DNA of 64,000 nucleotides from Lutjanus erythropterus (GCA_020091685.1 CM034603.1:38476552-38540551); one strand, 5' to 3'; counted from the stretch's first letter, positions 50,281 to 62,822 are shown. Notes: generated by a model not told the origin, from the sequence alone. Numbers and translations: made by a program.

Positions 50281-51326
50281 GAAGGATCACAGAGAGAAAC
50301 ATGATCCTGAAACAACACAATGACTGGATACTCATTCACTCAAGATCAAGATGTTCCTGCTGTCATGGTCCTGCATGTTCCTGTAGGAGGAACACAAAGG
50401 TATTATGTGTAATCTGCTGACACTGCTGTTGGAGAATAAAGAGTTTATCTGACTTTGTAATCCAAGTCATTTATGTTATATAAGTAACTGTAATAATTAA
50501 AACATAACATTGTCCAACTGGAAAAATCAACAGACAAACACAAAACAGCCATAAGCAGACAGTCTCCTTTTCTGTGTCTGTAACTCTTTCATAGATTATT
50601 GATTATGTGGTTTATGTTTCTCTATTTCTGTCTTTCTTTTTTCAGAGGCAGGTGAGCTGGCAGCTGTGCTGATGGTTACTGCTGTGGTGAGCCAGTTCAA
50701 GTTCCCCGTGACGCTGTCGTCTCTTGGTGGTACAAAGGGTCCAATCCTGGCTTCGATGAGCGGCAAACCCAGCCGTTGAAGGTGGCGTTCAAGTGATGTC
50801 TGTGGTGGACAGAGGTGCATTTGAATGTCTGTTGTTTGAGGTCAGCTGGAGTCCAACGGCTGCGGTTTCATCAAGGACAGCATCAGTACAATGTAAAGAG
50901 AAAACACTGTTCCTTCCTCGGAGTCTGTGTTCTGTAGTCTTTAAAAAAACACTCAGGGTCCTGACCGGCTGCGTTCAATTATTAAACCAACCACACTGCC
51001 AAACAAATGGCAGGATGTGACATCTCACCTGGACACCTGAGGCACTGGCATTCTGGGATTTGTAGGTTTTCCGCTTTTATCTCCCAGGCATGACAACATA
51101 CAGCAGTAATAATCATAACTGCAGAAACTCATGTTTACAATCAGCTCTGTATAAAGAAAGAACAGAAGGAAAAAAGACCCTGAAACATCCTGAACAATAT
51201 TATGAGTAATTCTCTGACGTGGGTCAGTGCAGTTCAGTCTATAAGTTCAGGTGGGCTGGAGGCAGCTGCTCTCTCCCAGGACATCTGTGATCTGAGGTAA
51301 CGTTAGTGACCTCAAAATGGTGAACT
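50281..51326. other. Non-coding stretch inside the duplication, right copy
   Basis: Equivalent of 691-1739; no gene recognised. Confidence 0.5.
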
Positions 51327-53356
51327 TGTTACAGGTGCTGATGTGCAGGGACGTGTCTCTGTCCCTTTTGTAGGCAGATCTGCAGCTGGAACGTTAACCT
51401 TGGATGTGGAGTTCTGCACTCCAACAGGTTGGTGTTTTGGTGTGTGTGCATCTAAAGACTCTTCCAGAGACAGCTCTGCAGACACAGCAGGAGAGTCAAG
51501 GAGTTGGTCTGCATGTCTTCTCCAGCCACTGTCCACAATTTGGACTGTATAGGACGCAGATCCAGTTTGGACAACAACAGTGGCAGAGACGCCACGTTAG
51601 TTCCTTGCCAGCACAGATTCTCCTGAGGTGAAAACTCTGTCTTGGCCTGTTCTCTGTGCATAATCCATTTCCCCTGTTGACATTGAACAATGTCCTTCAC
51701 CGCTGAGGTCTTTAAGAGGTCAATGCTGTTGCACAGGTCTCTATTCAGCATTAGGCTGGAAGAGATGGTGTGGTGGCACGAGGACTGCTGCAGAAGTTTG
51801 GGATGTTGTGCAGTCTCTGATGTAGTGTTCCTTGTCCTTGTGATGTTGTAAAGGCAAATGTCAGGGTCTGAACAAACTGATCAGCAAGGCTGTTTGCAGG
51901 GTTGCAGAGTTGACTTCATGTGTTGCGCTCTGTTAGCCTGTAGAAATGCAGTCGTCTTCTGTGAGACAAGTTGGGGTCCTCTGTCAAACACTAGGTGTGC
52001 TGGAGATCCAAAGTGACTAAACATTTCTCCTTGCTTTTCAATTGTGTTTCCACTGGTGGTTGATCTCATGATCACCACCTTCATTTACTGTGTGCATCAA
52101 CAGGAACATCCTGTCCTCAAAAGGTCCTGCAAAATCAATGTGTGCACTGTGTCATGGCTGCTGTGGGTATTCCCAGGGTCAAGAGGAGCCAGTGGCGGGT
52201 TGTTTCTGACTTTATGGCAAGATGAACAATTTTTGGCCATGTCCTCAATCTGCTAGAAAGTCTCACATGTATGCTGAAGAACAATCTGTCAAGGACTGAG
52301 AGTCCTGGAGAGGCTTATATGCAGGACTGATTGAGAATGAGCTGCAGCTGAACTTGCAGGTGAGTGGAGTTGGGCTGATGAGGTGGGAGTGGCTGGCAGG
52401 TAGAGTGGAGCAGAGGCAGGGAGAGTGGAAAATTACTGAGTCAGAGGAACAGGAGGGAAACTGGAAGACTGGAGCTGTGACAGCCCGCTTAAGATTTGAT
52501 CCATAGCTCTCCGAAACAGTTCTGGGGCTGAAGTGATGCCAAAACGCAGCCTACAGTATCTGAAAAGTCCTTTGTGTGTTTTGATGGTCAGCAGTGACTT
52601 TTCATCCACATGCATTTGTAGGTAAACCTGACAGAGATTGATTGAGCTCAGGGTTCGGTGTCACCTTAAAGTCTCAACAGGTCCAGGTTCCTCCATCCTT
52701 CTTGGGTACTGGAACGCTGGGCATGATCCTCACTGATCATCATCGGTTCCAAAACTCCAGTCTTGACCAAAGTGTCCAGGTCAGCCTCCACTTTGGGGCT
52801 GATAGTGTAGAGAACTGGTCTAGCTTTCATAAACACAGGTTTGCTACCAGGTTTGACAAGCAGCTTCACTGTAATATCTTTCATTCTGCCTCGTTCATTA
52901 TGGAAAACCTCTTCATATTTCTCCAATATTGCCTTCAGGTGAGCGGCACCATGTGACAGCTTCCTTACAGTTTGCCAGTTGAGCTGGATGGCAGGATCAT
53001 TTCCTTTGGTAACAAACACTGGAAGCCTCGCAGTTTGAGCCTTAGACTGAACAGTCACATCAGTCATCCTCTTCATGTGTACTGGATGTCCTGTGTACAT
53101 CCTAACAACTGTGTCTGATGGACGTTTGATACCAGTTTTATTGTTACACTGATATTAATGTCTTTTTCAAGAGTCAAGTCACTTTCTGTGAGTAATTTCT
53201 TCTGTGCTGCTTCATTCTGTAATCCACACACAGGCCTGTCTCTCAAAGTGTCATATAAAGCATCCTTAAATTCACTGTGCTCAGCTGACTAATGTAGTGC
53301 TGCGACAAACATGGTGACAGATTCACTCTCATCCTGGTCACACTTTACTTTACACT
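51327..53356 (-). mobile_element. Ty3/Gypsy retrotransposon fossil, right copy (broken)
   Basis: Same fossil as 1740-3775, with the same recognisable parts: gag/protease side, RT start and core, integrase core, pol tail. Broken by several lesions, most of them shared with the left copy, so decay predates the duplication. No LTR pair recognised. Confidence 0.85.
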
Positions 53357-55459
53357 AATAAGACGTAACAAGCTGTACTTTGTATCATATTAGACAAAAA
53401 TAAAATAATATAATTACCCTCTAATAAGGTCCAATAAGAGTCTTAACAATAATTAATGAATATACAAAGCTTTCATAGCCTGATGGCGTCGGTCTACTGG
53501 GGTCAGATGGTGACGTGGCTTTAAATGGTTCATGGAAAGAGGTTATACCTCCAGCTCTCTTCAGAAAGCCACACAATGTGTCAATATCCTTGGACTTAAT
53601 GATGATTTCATCTTAAAATGCTTTTTGGGTCAGGATTATCATTTGTGTATCTTTATTTTCATGTAGTATTTGGTCTCAATAGTGAATGATGGCCAGTAAT
53701 TGTGTTTTATGAAGCTTAATGTTGTATGTAATGGGCTTTTCTGTGATTAGTTCCTGTATCTTGAAGCATGGGGGAAAAAGTGATTGGTTCCTAAATATTT
53801 GGGTCCCTCAGCTGTGTGTTTTCTCTGCCTTTGTGTCCATCACTAAATTGAACCTGTGCAGCGCTGCAACCGCTCTGATGAAGGTTTTGTGTTGAAACAT
53901 GTAAGTGTTTGTTTATTGATATGACCCAAATAAATATTTTGTCTTCTTTGAGTTGAAGACTTGACATGTGCTGCCTTTTCAATTTTCTGGAATACGCTCA
54001 CTAAATTTTGAGTGTAACGCTCCACTGAGAACCACATAGTTGAAGTGCAACCTCCTTTTCTAAATCCATATTTATATTTATTGTGAGGTGGTGAACTCTT
54101 GTGGGCGTAGTAATTATGAAAGGTGAAGTAAAAAGAGCCACAAAGTCCATGTATGGAGGAGGTGTGGTGGATGGACGGCTCAAACAAACACAGGTGTTGA
54201 ACCCTGGTCTCCTGGGTGAAAGTCCTGTGTTTGTTTGAACCATCCATTCTGAAACCAGAAGTCAACTTTGACTTATTTAAAGTTTGAACTTTATTTTTAC
54301 CCATTAATCATTTATTTTGAGCCTGTATTTTAACCCAAACCATGATGGTTTCCTAAACCTCACCAAGTAGTTTTTGTACATAAACTGAACCAAACTGCAA
54401 CAGTTTTATGTTTCCTTACGTAATGTAGTTAAGGTCTGGTCAGTCTGTCGCTGCTGGTCCACCAGTGATAGGAAGGTATACTTACCTTTGTGGACATGTT
54501 TGTTTGTTTGTTTGTTTGTTTGTTTGTTTGTGTGTTTGTTGATGGCATCAGTTTGTGTAACAGCCACTGGGAAACCTCCTGGTCCTCCCAATGACCAGTC
54601 CACCCTCGATTACACAAAGTCATTTCACCCTTTGTTCAGATCAAAATATTGATTTGTGCAGCTTTAAATGTTATAAAGTCTTGAATTCTTGAAAGTTTTC
54701 AGTCACTTTATTAAAAATCAAAGCATTAACTTTCAAGATGCTGAAGTGTTGGTCTACAGACACTTTTGTCCTGATGGTGGCGCTAGAGGAAAGGTCAGGA
54801 GGTCACCATAAATGTTAGGATTCATCCTCTGGGAACCAGAAACATCCACAGGAAACTGATGGAAATGTGTCCAACAAAATCAGCGTCCTAATAAGCCGCT
54901 GCTAGAAGGACAAAATCCTGAGCTGACATGTGTCCAAGATTTGTCTTTGAAAATGTCATCAAGTGAAATGATCTGCTGAAATCTACTGAAAGGTGTTAAA
55001 CAACAAGTGCTGCTGGAAGAGTTTTCATTCAGAGCAGATTAGTATTGTGAGGGAGGAATGGACTTTATTCCAGCAGCACAACAAAGAGACCATTTTCATC
55101 TTTATCTCAAAGATTTTCTTCTTTGATTCAACAAAATGACTTTCAAACATGACATATGTTTGTTATTTGATCCTTTCATCTGGATTCTCTTTCTATTTAG
55201 TTGTTGTTGTTTCCTCATTGTGCTTCTGTGTTGTTAGTTTGTCCTCACTGTGTGGAACAACAATAAAGCTGCTGGAATATCTGATCAAAATATCAATCAA
55301 TATCATATGAAATCAATCCTGACAGCAGGAAAGAAAATCAATCCCTCAGTTCAGTGTGTTTGTGACTCTGGCTGAGATGGAGGTGAAATATGTGAACCTG
55401 GGCTGTGGTTTACTGCTCTCTGCCTGTCACAAACACTGTTTGACATCTGTTCATCTGGA
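53357..55459. other. Non-coding DNA 3' of the right V segment
   Basis: Equivalent of 3776-5781. Contains a (TTTG)n tract at about 54498-54540. No J or C exon recognised. Confidence 0.6.
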
Positions 55460-55497
55460 GGTTTTTGTACAGGCTGCAGGCATCATTTCTCACTGTG
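55460..55497 (-). promoter_or_regulatory. V(D)J recombination signal (23-type) of the right V segment
   Basis: Heptamer CACAGTG (55491-55497), 22-nt spacer (55469-55490), nonamer ACAAAAACC (55460-55468), identical to the left copy and directly after the last V codon. Confidence 0.93.
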
Positions 55498-55964
55498 GGA
55501 AGCATCTTTATAACAGCTACAGTAGTAGGTGGCTGAATGATCGAGTTTAACTGTCTGGATCTGCAACTCACAGCCGTTCTCTTTATTCACAGCTGAGAAA
55601 TCATTTTTCTGAGGATGATCACTGAAATCTGAATTAACTTGACCATTTGTCTTATGAATTCGCAAAATAACTCTGAATGTTTCTGTGTCTTTCTTCTGGT
55701 ACCAGTATACATAAGGCCATGTAGACGAACACTGGTCAGTGTTTCCACAGCTGAAGGAGACGTTTCCACCAACTCTCCTGGTCAATGTTAAATCCTCCTG
55801 AATCAGCTGTTCTGCCATGGCAACCAGCGCTGTAGAGAAACAGACAGGTAGATGAAGGTTAGTATGACAGTGTTTGTTAAAGGTTGACTTTGTTGGCTCC
55901 TGATTGGCTGGAAACACTCACCTGAACACAGACAGCACAGAGCAGCAGCTGGGAGGAAAAGCAT
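55498..55964 (-). CDS. Germline T-cell-receptor V gene segment, probably TCR gamma (right copy)
   Basis: Leader exon 55922-55964 (MLFLPAAALCCLCS) and V exon 55498-55829 give 125 uninterrupted codons with the same splice sites as the left copy. Framework blocks QLIQEDLTLTRRVG, WYQKKDTETFRVILRI, HPQKNDFS and ELQIQTVKLDHSATYYC are identical to the left V segment. The differences cluster in CDR1 (CSSTWPYVY against CSNNYIF), CDR2 (HKTNGQVNSDFSD against DKSNGQVYSGYN), the FR3 loop (AVNKENGC against VLKRRSSY) and CDR3 (SCYKDAS against TCWKSGP). It has the extra cysteines C48 and C120 and a further one, C101, in FR3. The recombination signal is consensus, so the segment looks functional. The gamma assignment is by resemblance only. 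Confidence 0.85.
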
Positions 55965-56725
55965 TTTGTGCAGTGGTGTTTCCTCTGGTGAACCTGGGGA
56001 GAAGTGGCGCTCTGATGCAGCTGAGGCCAAACAAGGACGAGCTGTGAGATCAGACGAGGGACACGTGCTTTCTAACAGGTCCTCAGACCTCCCATCAGCC
56101 CCTGCGGCCCACAGATAAGGCTGCTGCTGCTGCTGCTGCTGAAGTTTGTTGGTGTTGATTTGAATCTGACAGCAGATGAAAAATCTGGGTCACCATGATG
56201 CAGAAATAGAAAAAAACATTCATGTTAGCACAAACACATTCAGGTTGGTGGTGAATTTAGTAACACAGACTGTTATCTGTTGTTTCACAGCTGTGATGAA
56301 AATACAAAACTACAAATCCACAAAACTCCTCAACTGTGATTTGAAGCTCATGTTTAAGAAAAGAACAAATGCTGTAAACATTGTGGTAAATAATGGACTC
56401 TACCCCATGAGAAGAGAAGAGCTAACACTGCCCTCTGGTGGGGAGGCTTTACTCTCACCAGCTCTCAACACAACTTGATCATTTAGGTCTCTACACTAAC
56501 GTTACATGTTGGGAACACAAACTTGTTCACCAAATACACACAGTGGTCTCTGATATAGAGCATTTTGTTGGTGTGTAGCTCAGCTGTCATAACAAACAGA
56601 TCCAGTGGAGGCGGAGTCTGATTCTACATTAATGACAGGTGCTGTAAACCTGTGGAGCTTCCTTCAATAAAACTCTGCTTCTTTTCTACAAGAGCAAACA
56701 GTCAAACCAGTGAGATGCTGGACTG
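55965..56725. other. Region 5' of the right V segment, with (CTG)7
   Basis: Nearly identical to 6278-7047 apart from the shorter CTG tract (about 56121-56141). Presumed V promoter region; no motif identified. Confidence 0.6.
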
Positions 56726-56979
56726 AAAACTGTTTCCAGCTCACAGGTTTACTTTGATTGTTCAGGTTGGGATGTCTTCTACTGTTTTTGACCTGTTCTC
56801 TGTTAACATTATGAATAAAACGTGATGGAGTTCGTTTATGTTTCAAACACCAGGGTTCATAATATTCCTTCATTATAATCTCTTGTTTTTTATTCCCAGA
56901 AACCTCAACATGAGATCAGAACACAGATTATTTTCTTTAACCACATATATTATAACTGATATACTCCACTGATGTCTGT

Positions 56980-57300
56980 CTGTGGTCATGTGAAACGTCA
57001 TGTTGCAGATTTGAGATATTTGTCTGACGTCGATGACGTTCCTCCCTGAGTTGCATTTGACACGGTGATAAATAAACACGGGGAGACTTTTACTGAACTC
57101 CTGAAAGACTCTAAATGCTGTGTGTTTAACAGGAGGCTAAACCCACAAAATGATCCTTTCACTTGTATATCAGTAAAGACTAAAGCTGTTGTAGATCAGA
57201 CTGTAACACCACATGTGGACCTAAAAACCCGGAACCTTACATTTCATGTTTACACACCGTCTGATCTGTTTGAAAGAGTCCAACATGAATGAAGTCAACT
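56980..57300 (+). mobile_element. LINE endonuclease-domain fragment
   Basis: The plus strand reads DLRYLSDVDDVPP, then INKHGETFTELLKDSKCCVF, NRRLNPQNDPFTCISVKTKA and VVDQTVTPHVDLKTRN. This follows the layout of an APE-type endonuclease end (HG..F..L....CC..NGRL.P...FT.IS..GKSVVDY). It looks like the same LINE family as 7048-8897, but the two pieces cover different parts. Truncated and inactive. Confidence 0.65.
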
Positions 57301-60084
57301 GAAGGTGAAGTCAAAAGAAGCTGAGTGAGCTGACAGACTGAACTGAGCATGTTGTTCATTAACTGGACTCTTTTTCAGAGTCTCTGTCTGATAATTCAGT
57401 TTTATAGCAACTTTTCCTGCAGGAGTTTCAGCCATTGATTCATATCATCCATATCATACTGATATTTCTCTGTATGAAAATGGAAATGTCTCTGTGCTCC
57501 ACATGTCTGATGAATATTTGTGTTGATGTGTTTGTATGTTGTTGTTTCTCTTCCACTGCAGCATCAGATCTTCATTTATTCAACATATTTTGTTCTCACT
57601 TGGTACATTTGTAAAGAAATCTGTCATTACATTTATATTTACGTGTTTAGCAGAACAAATGTTGTTCAGATCGAGTTCAGATTTAGTGCTGATATTTAGT
57701 GAGAAAAAAGGTTTGAACCTCACAGAAACTACAACAGAACATCTGACAAATGTTTATTACTCATAAAAGTCTCCTCCAGAACGTCCTCACACGTCCAAGT
57801 GGTGCAAAGTATTTTTCAAAGCTGTTTCTTAACCAGAACCTGCTGACACTTTTTTGCTTCCTAAAATAATCATTAAAATCAACATCAGTATATTAGTATA
57901 CTTGTATACAAGGCAACATAAACTGACAGTAATCCAAATGTTGGTGTTGATTAACAAAACTAAATATTTGAAATATCACTTCAAACAACACTTTTATATC
58001 ACTTTCAAAATATTAGTTTCTGCCATATTTGCACTAATCAACATAAATGTTGCTCTGATGAACATCAAATTAAACTCGTCAACTTTCAGGCTGAAGTCAA
58101 ACTTCAACATGGCGGCTCATCATCACTGTAAGTTGTCTGGTTCGTCTTCATGAATTCAAAATGAAAACATCTGATATCAAAAAGCAGTTTTTGGAGGAAC
58201 AGTCATTTTGACCAAGTTATGGATCTGAGGCTTCACAGTTTCCTTTTGCACCTTCACTGTCCTTCATGTCTCCTGTAAAACACAGTCTGTGGCTGACTGT
58301 GGACATGAGACAAGAGGACATTCATCAGTCAGTTTCGGAACACGGGCAGCGATGGGAAATTATTGCATCAGCATTTTGAGTATTTTTCAGTCCTTTCCCT
58401 CACTTGTATTTCTTCAGACTTCTGATCTTTTATAAATGACACATTCATGAGACGAGAACAGATGAAAGAGTTTCTGATGCACTTTGTGTCACTTCATGGA
58501 CTCACACAGGTTGTGTAGTTGTGGACTTGAGCTGGTTTCATTTCTTGTTGTGTTGATTTTTGATGAAGATGAAACTTGAGAATGAGGCTGTCATGTTGGT
58601 TCAGTGTTCAGCACCATCAGCTCACAGCCAGAATATCCTGGACTGGAAACTTTACTGAAATCAACTCAACCTGAATATACAAGTTTTATTTATTCAGCTT
58701 CATTCAGCTTCACATTTCTACCATTTATTTTCAGAACGCTTCACAAATTATTACTACTAACACTCTGATTCTGTTTTTATGGTGAGAATTTATTCTTTAA
58801 GGATTTATATAAATGACAGACACCAGCTCCATCACAGAGACATTTTCTATCATATTTATTAAATAAATGTTTATGAGTTTTTATGATTTTTTTATGACCT
58901 CAGTGTCACTCCGTCACTGTCAGTATTTGTCATTTGTTATTTCTTTGAAAAACCAATAAAACCAAAACAAAAAAAAGCACAAAAATCAAAGAGGAACGAA
59001 ACTAAATCAACAAAATCTGAGCAGCTCAACAGAATCAGGTGGGAAAACTGTTCCACTTTAACACTGCTGGTGTTCCAACGAGTTCTGTTGTTCTATTGAG
59101 AACATGAGGGACTGGTGAACTTTGAAAAGTGATCCTGACAAAACTTTTCATTTTTATTTCCATATTTTCATTTGAAAGATTATAGAACAGAATATAGAAG
59201 AGAATAGTTACTTTATGGTCAACATTTGTGTGCAAATGGCAGAAATGTGTTTTTTCACCTGTTCTCATGTCATAAAAAACAACATTTAGATCAAACTTGT
59301 ATCACCTGAAGGTTTTTCTCACTTTGCTCTCAAAGCTGAAAACGACTGTGACGCATAAAATCAAGTTTTTACTGTTTTAGACAAAATGACTGCAGTAAAA
59401 ATCATCTGAATGAAAGATGTTCATATGATGTTTTACGGCACATTCTCACGTTTCTTCACTTCTGCTGCGTCATTTCAGTTTGTTGAGTCTGATGGAGAAA
59501 ATAAAGTCAAACACCAGCAGCAGATGAGCAGCAGGGGGCGTCACCTGTCTTCACAACCACAGCATGTTCTGTTCCAACACCTGTGGAGCTCATTAACCTG
59601 TCATAACCTCTGATTATAACACTGATGGAAATGTAAACAAGTAATAAGTCATGAGACATTGATCAACACTTTGAAGTAAGAATTATAAGATTTGTCAATA
59701 GAAGTAATAAGTTAATATAAAAAGTTAATATAAAATATTAACTTCAGCTGGCAGAAGATTAAAGTACAGGAGCATGAAAAGAATCAAATCAGAGGAAGAA
59801 TTAATTTTATTTTGCATTTTGAGCAGAAAATGTCAAAATGTCAAGAATTAAGTGGCTCTTTGACACAATGAAATATATTTATTTATTTATGTATTTATTG
59901 GTATTTCAACTTCTTTCTAACTTCTTCTTTCTTTCAAGTTATAAAATACAGCTGCACACAATAAGGGAAGAGAAAAATAAATCAGGCAGGTTTTTGTTTT
60001 CTTTTTAGATAAATAAAAGTAAAAAACTCGACTGTAATAATCGTCATGTTGAGGTCTGGATTGTTGGACAAAACAAACGATATC

Positions 60085-60160
60085 AGGTTCATCGTGATCA
60101 ATCAATCAAAAATAATCAGCAGATTAATAATGAAAATGATCTTTAGTTGCAGTCTGATAT
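60085..60160. mobile_element. Angel-like MITE end fragment
   Basis: AATAATCAGCAGATTAATAA then GAAAATGATCTTTAGTTGCA, matching the family's terminal part. Confidence 0.5.
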
Positions 60161-60379
60161 AAAATAGTATAAAAGTGAGCAAAACCTCAACAACTGTAAC
60201 ATTAAATTTCAAAGTGTAGCGTCACAGAGTACACAGTACTTTTACTTTGAGTACTCTAACAACTTTCCTGCATTAAGACGATGGATGAAAACAAACAGAG
60301 AGAAACTGATCAGCTCCTCTTCATCACTTTCACACTGACAGGATTCATGTTGGACCTTTGACCTGCGTTACACAACAGC

Positions 60380-60410
<31 letters not shown>

Positions 60411-60540
60411 CATCATCACAGGGTTAATGTGTGTGAAAGTGCTCTGATGGTTCTCAGTGTTGATGAAGATCTAATCAGAGCTGAACTGTGTGTTAATGAA
60501 CAAACTCTTCATCATCTGTTTATCTTCTCTGATGTTGTTT

Positions 60541-61060
60541 CACTTCAGGTCCAAAGATTCAGAAGAAAATCTCCTTCATTTATCTTTGAAAACACAGAAA
60601 ACACCTTCATCTAAAGCAGAGTGTTTGCTGCCAGAGGTCCTTTAAACTGACCAAACAAAACCTTTTTAAAAACCTTCATTAAAAGTTTATAAAGCAAAGT
60701 GTCGTAGCTGTGAGCCGAATCCAAGACAACGCTGTTATAACTCAAAGAAGAAGAGCGGCTGTGATTTATGATGTAAACTCTGCTGGATACTGAAGGGAAA
60801 ACTTTAAATTAGTGAAGTTTTCTGAGGAGTTTGGTCTGACGTTCTGTTGTTGCCTTCACCTGATGGAAACAGTGTTCTGCTTAACTATTTTTCTCCCATG
60901 AGAGAAATCTGAAATAATGTAAAAAAAAAAAAAAAAAAACAAGCTGGAAGATGAACGACTCTCCTCTGCATTAATGTTTGGTTTGTTTCACTTCACAAAG
61001 ATCCAGGAGAAACTTCTCTTCATTTATCCTGGAAAATACAGAAAACAACTAACCTGCTTA
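60541..61060. repeat. Locally repeated unknown element near LAMC1
   Basis: CTTCATTTATCTTTGAAAAC (about 60575) and CTTCATTTATCCTGGAAAAT (about 61020) head two related units. The stretch GAAGTTTTCTGAGGAGTTTG near 60820 recurs near 63255 in LAMC1 intron 1. Nature unknown. Confidence 0.5.
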
Positions 61061-61188
61061 AAAAAACAACTTTAATTTGATGAGATTTTAACGGTTCATG
61101 ACTTTCCTCATAATTCACATTAGGTGTTAAGGTTTAAATTCAAAGCCTCAGTGTGAGTTCTGATAGATGTCCGCTCCTCCATTTGTAA

Positions 61189-61224
<36 letters not shown>

Positions 61225-62029
61225 GAAGAAGCACAAATCAGGCAACAAAATAATCAGCTTTGTGGAAGAATTTAGATTTTCATCTTTACCACAGCTGTCA
61301 GTATGAAAACACACTTCTGCCAAGAAAATATATAAAAAGTTGTGAATGATGAAAATGAAAACATAATAAATTATGAGATGAAAGAAAGAAAGAATAACGC
61401 TGAAATCTTAAGAATAAAGTTAAATCAAAATCTTACTAAATACAGTTGAAATGTTGAAATAACATTTTATTGTCATTTCAACTTTTGAAATTTTAGAAAA
61501 TCTTCCTTCTCTTTTGAGAATAAAGTTGAAAATATCAATAAAAAAAATGTTGGGAATAAAATTTCAGCTTTATCTTTGACATTTAGACTTTTCTCATTTA
61601 GACTTTTTTATACTGGTTGTTTATATTCTGATGAATTAATGAATAATTCATGTGTCACATTAACTTTGGAATGACTCCTGAAGTTTTACTCAGTTATGAA
61701 GGTTCTAAATGAATTTTTATTAGAGTTCCTGAATGGTTCCTTTTAGATTGTGATGAGCTCCTGTTTGAAGTCAGAGAGTGAAGTTTTTTATCCTTCAGTT
61801 TCAGGTGTTTCAGGGTTTGTGGAGTTTTTCCTCACTGTGAAGAGGATAACTGTTATTTTGGGCTGTATTTGGCTTCACTCAGGGATCGTTTGATTGATTG
61901 ATTGATCTTTGATTTATCCACTATTGGAATATGTTGGTGTTAATGGTTACCATGGTGATTTGTAGTTTTTACAGCTTTATCTGACTCGTGCAGGAGGTTT
62001 GATTCCATCTAAATGACCGTGATGTGACT

Positions 62030-62446
62030 TGAGAGACGTTTTGCTGGAGTTTTTGTCGGAGTTGACACGGAAGTGGCCGCAGTGTCCTCTGCGCCTCACA
62101 GCTGCGCAGTAGCGGACTGGGTGTAGTCTGGAGTCTCGTCTTTTCCTGCTGGAGTTTGTGCATGGCGGCGGACACAAAGAGCTGAGGCCCGAGCTCAGAC
62201 ACACCACGACCACGACCAGGACCAGGACAGCCAGCGGGGACACGAGCTGTGGACGCGGCCTGAGCGAAGACAATCTGCCGCTGCGGAGACTTCCCGCATG
62301 TTTCCACTGGATGGTCGAAGCCGTTTCCTCAGGAATCTGTCGGTAACCGGAGAGTTACCGTAAACTTTGGACAAGTTCAGGAGAGTTGGTGTCGGAGCGG
62401 CGCTCGGTTGTTCTGCTCGGACGGGAGGACGGAGAGGACCGAGAAG
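62030..62446 (+). promoter_or_regulatory. LAMC1 CpG-rich promoter and 5' UTR region
   Basis: GC and CpG content rise sharply from about 62040 and stay high through the coding exon, as expected of a CpG-island promoter. No TATA box at an obvious place. An ATG at 62158 opens a 62-codon upstream frame that ends before the main start. The transcription start was not determined. Confidence 0.65.
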
Positions 62447-62822
62447 ATGCAGAGTTTGATCCGGGCTCTGGTGGCCTGGAGCTGCCTGCTGGCGGTGTGT
62501 GTCCGCGCTGCCATGGATGAGTGCGCGGACGAGCGCGGCGCACCGCAGCGCTGCATGCCCGAGTTCGTTAACGCCGCTTTTAACGTGACCGTGGTGGCGA
62601 CCAACACCTGCGGCTCTCCGCCCGAGGAGTACTGCGTGCAGACCGGAGCCACCGGGGTCACCAAGTCCTGCCACATCTGCGACGCTCGGGACCCCCGGAA
62701 CCACCACAGCGCCGTGTACCTGACCGACTACAACAACCAGCAGGACACCACCTGGTGGCAGAGCCAGACCATGCTGGCGGGCATCCAGTACCCGAACTCC
62801 ATCAACCTCACCCTGCACCTCG
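62447..62822 (+). CDS. lamc1: LAMC1 (laminin subunit gamma-1) exon 1, partial gene
   Basis: Laminin gamma-1 is the secreted basement-membrane chain that, with alpha and beta chains, forms most laminins; its N-terminal LN domain mediates network assembly. The exon codes for 125 residues plus one base: a signal peptide [20 protein letters not shown], then [56 protein letters not shown] and [20 protein letters not shown], ending NLTLHLG at donor CTCG|GTAAGA. These match the start of the LN domain of human LAMC1 almost residue for residue, with two N-glycosylation sequons (NVT, NLT). An in-frame ATG at 62408 exists, but the start at 62447 gives a proper signal peptide. The rest of the gene lies beyond the window. 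Confidence 0.96.

Larger units (their letters stand above)
49584..56725. repeat. Right copy of the ~7-kb direct duplication
   Basis: Partner of 1-7047, same orientation, about 95 nt longer. Most of the length difference comes from one ~1.1-kb stretch (about 53347-54540 here) where the left copy has many small gaps. Ends at GGACTG, after which the copies are unrelated. Confidence 0.95.
56726..62029. other. AT-rich intergenic DNA before LAMC1
   Basis: Holds a LINE endonuclease fragment (56980-57300), an ATC tract (60381-60420), related repeat blocks at 60541-61060 and a poly-A/GAAAA tract (61183-61222). No host gene recognised. Confidence 0.65.

Noticed and set aside
57065-57292. 75-codon frame as a host gene
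   Set aside because: It reads as a LINE endonuclease end, so it is a transposon fragment.
62408-62446. Upstream in-frame ATG as the LAMC1 start
   Set aside because: It would add 13 polar residues before the signal peptide; the ATG at 62447 starts a proper hydrophobic signal sequence.
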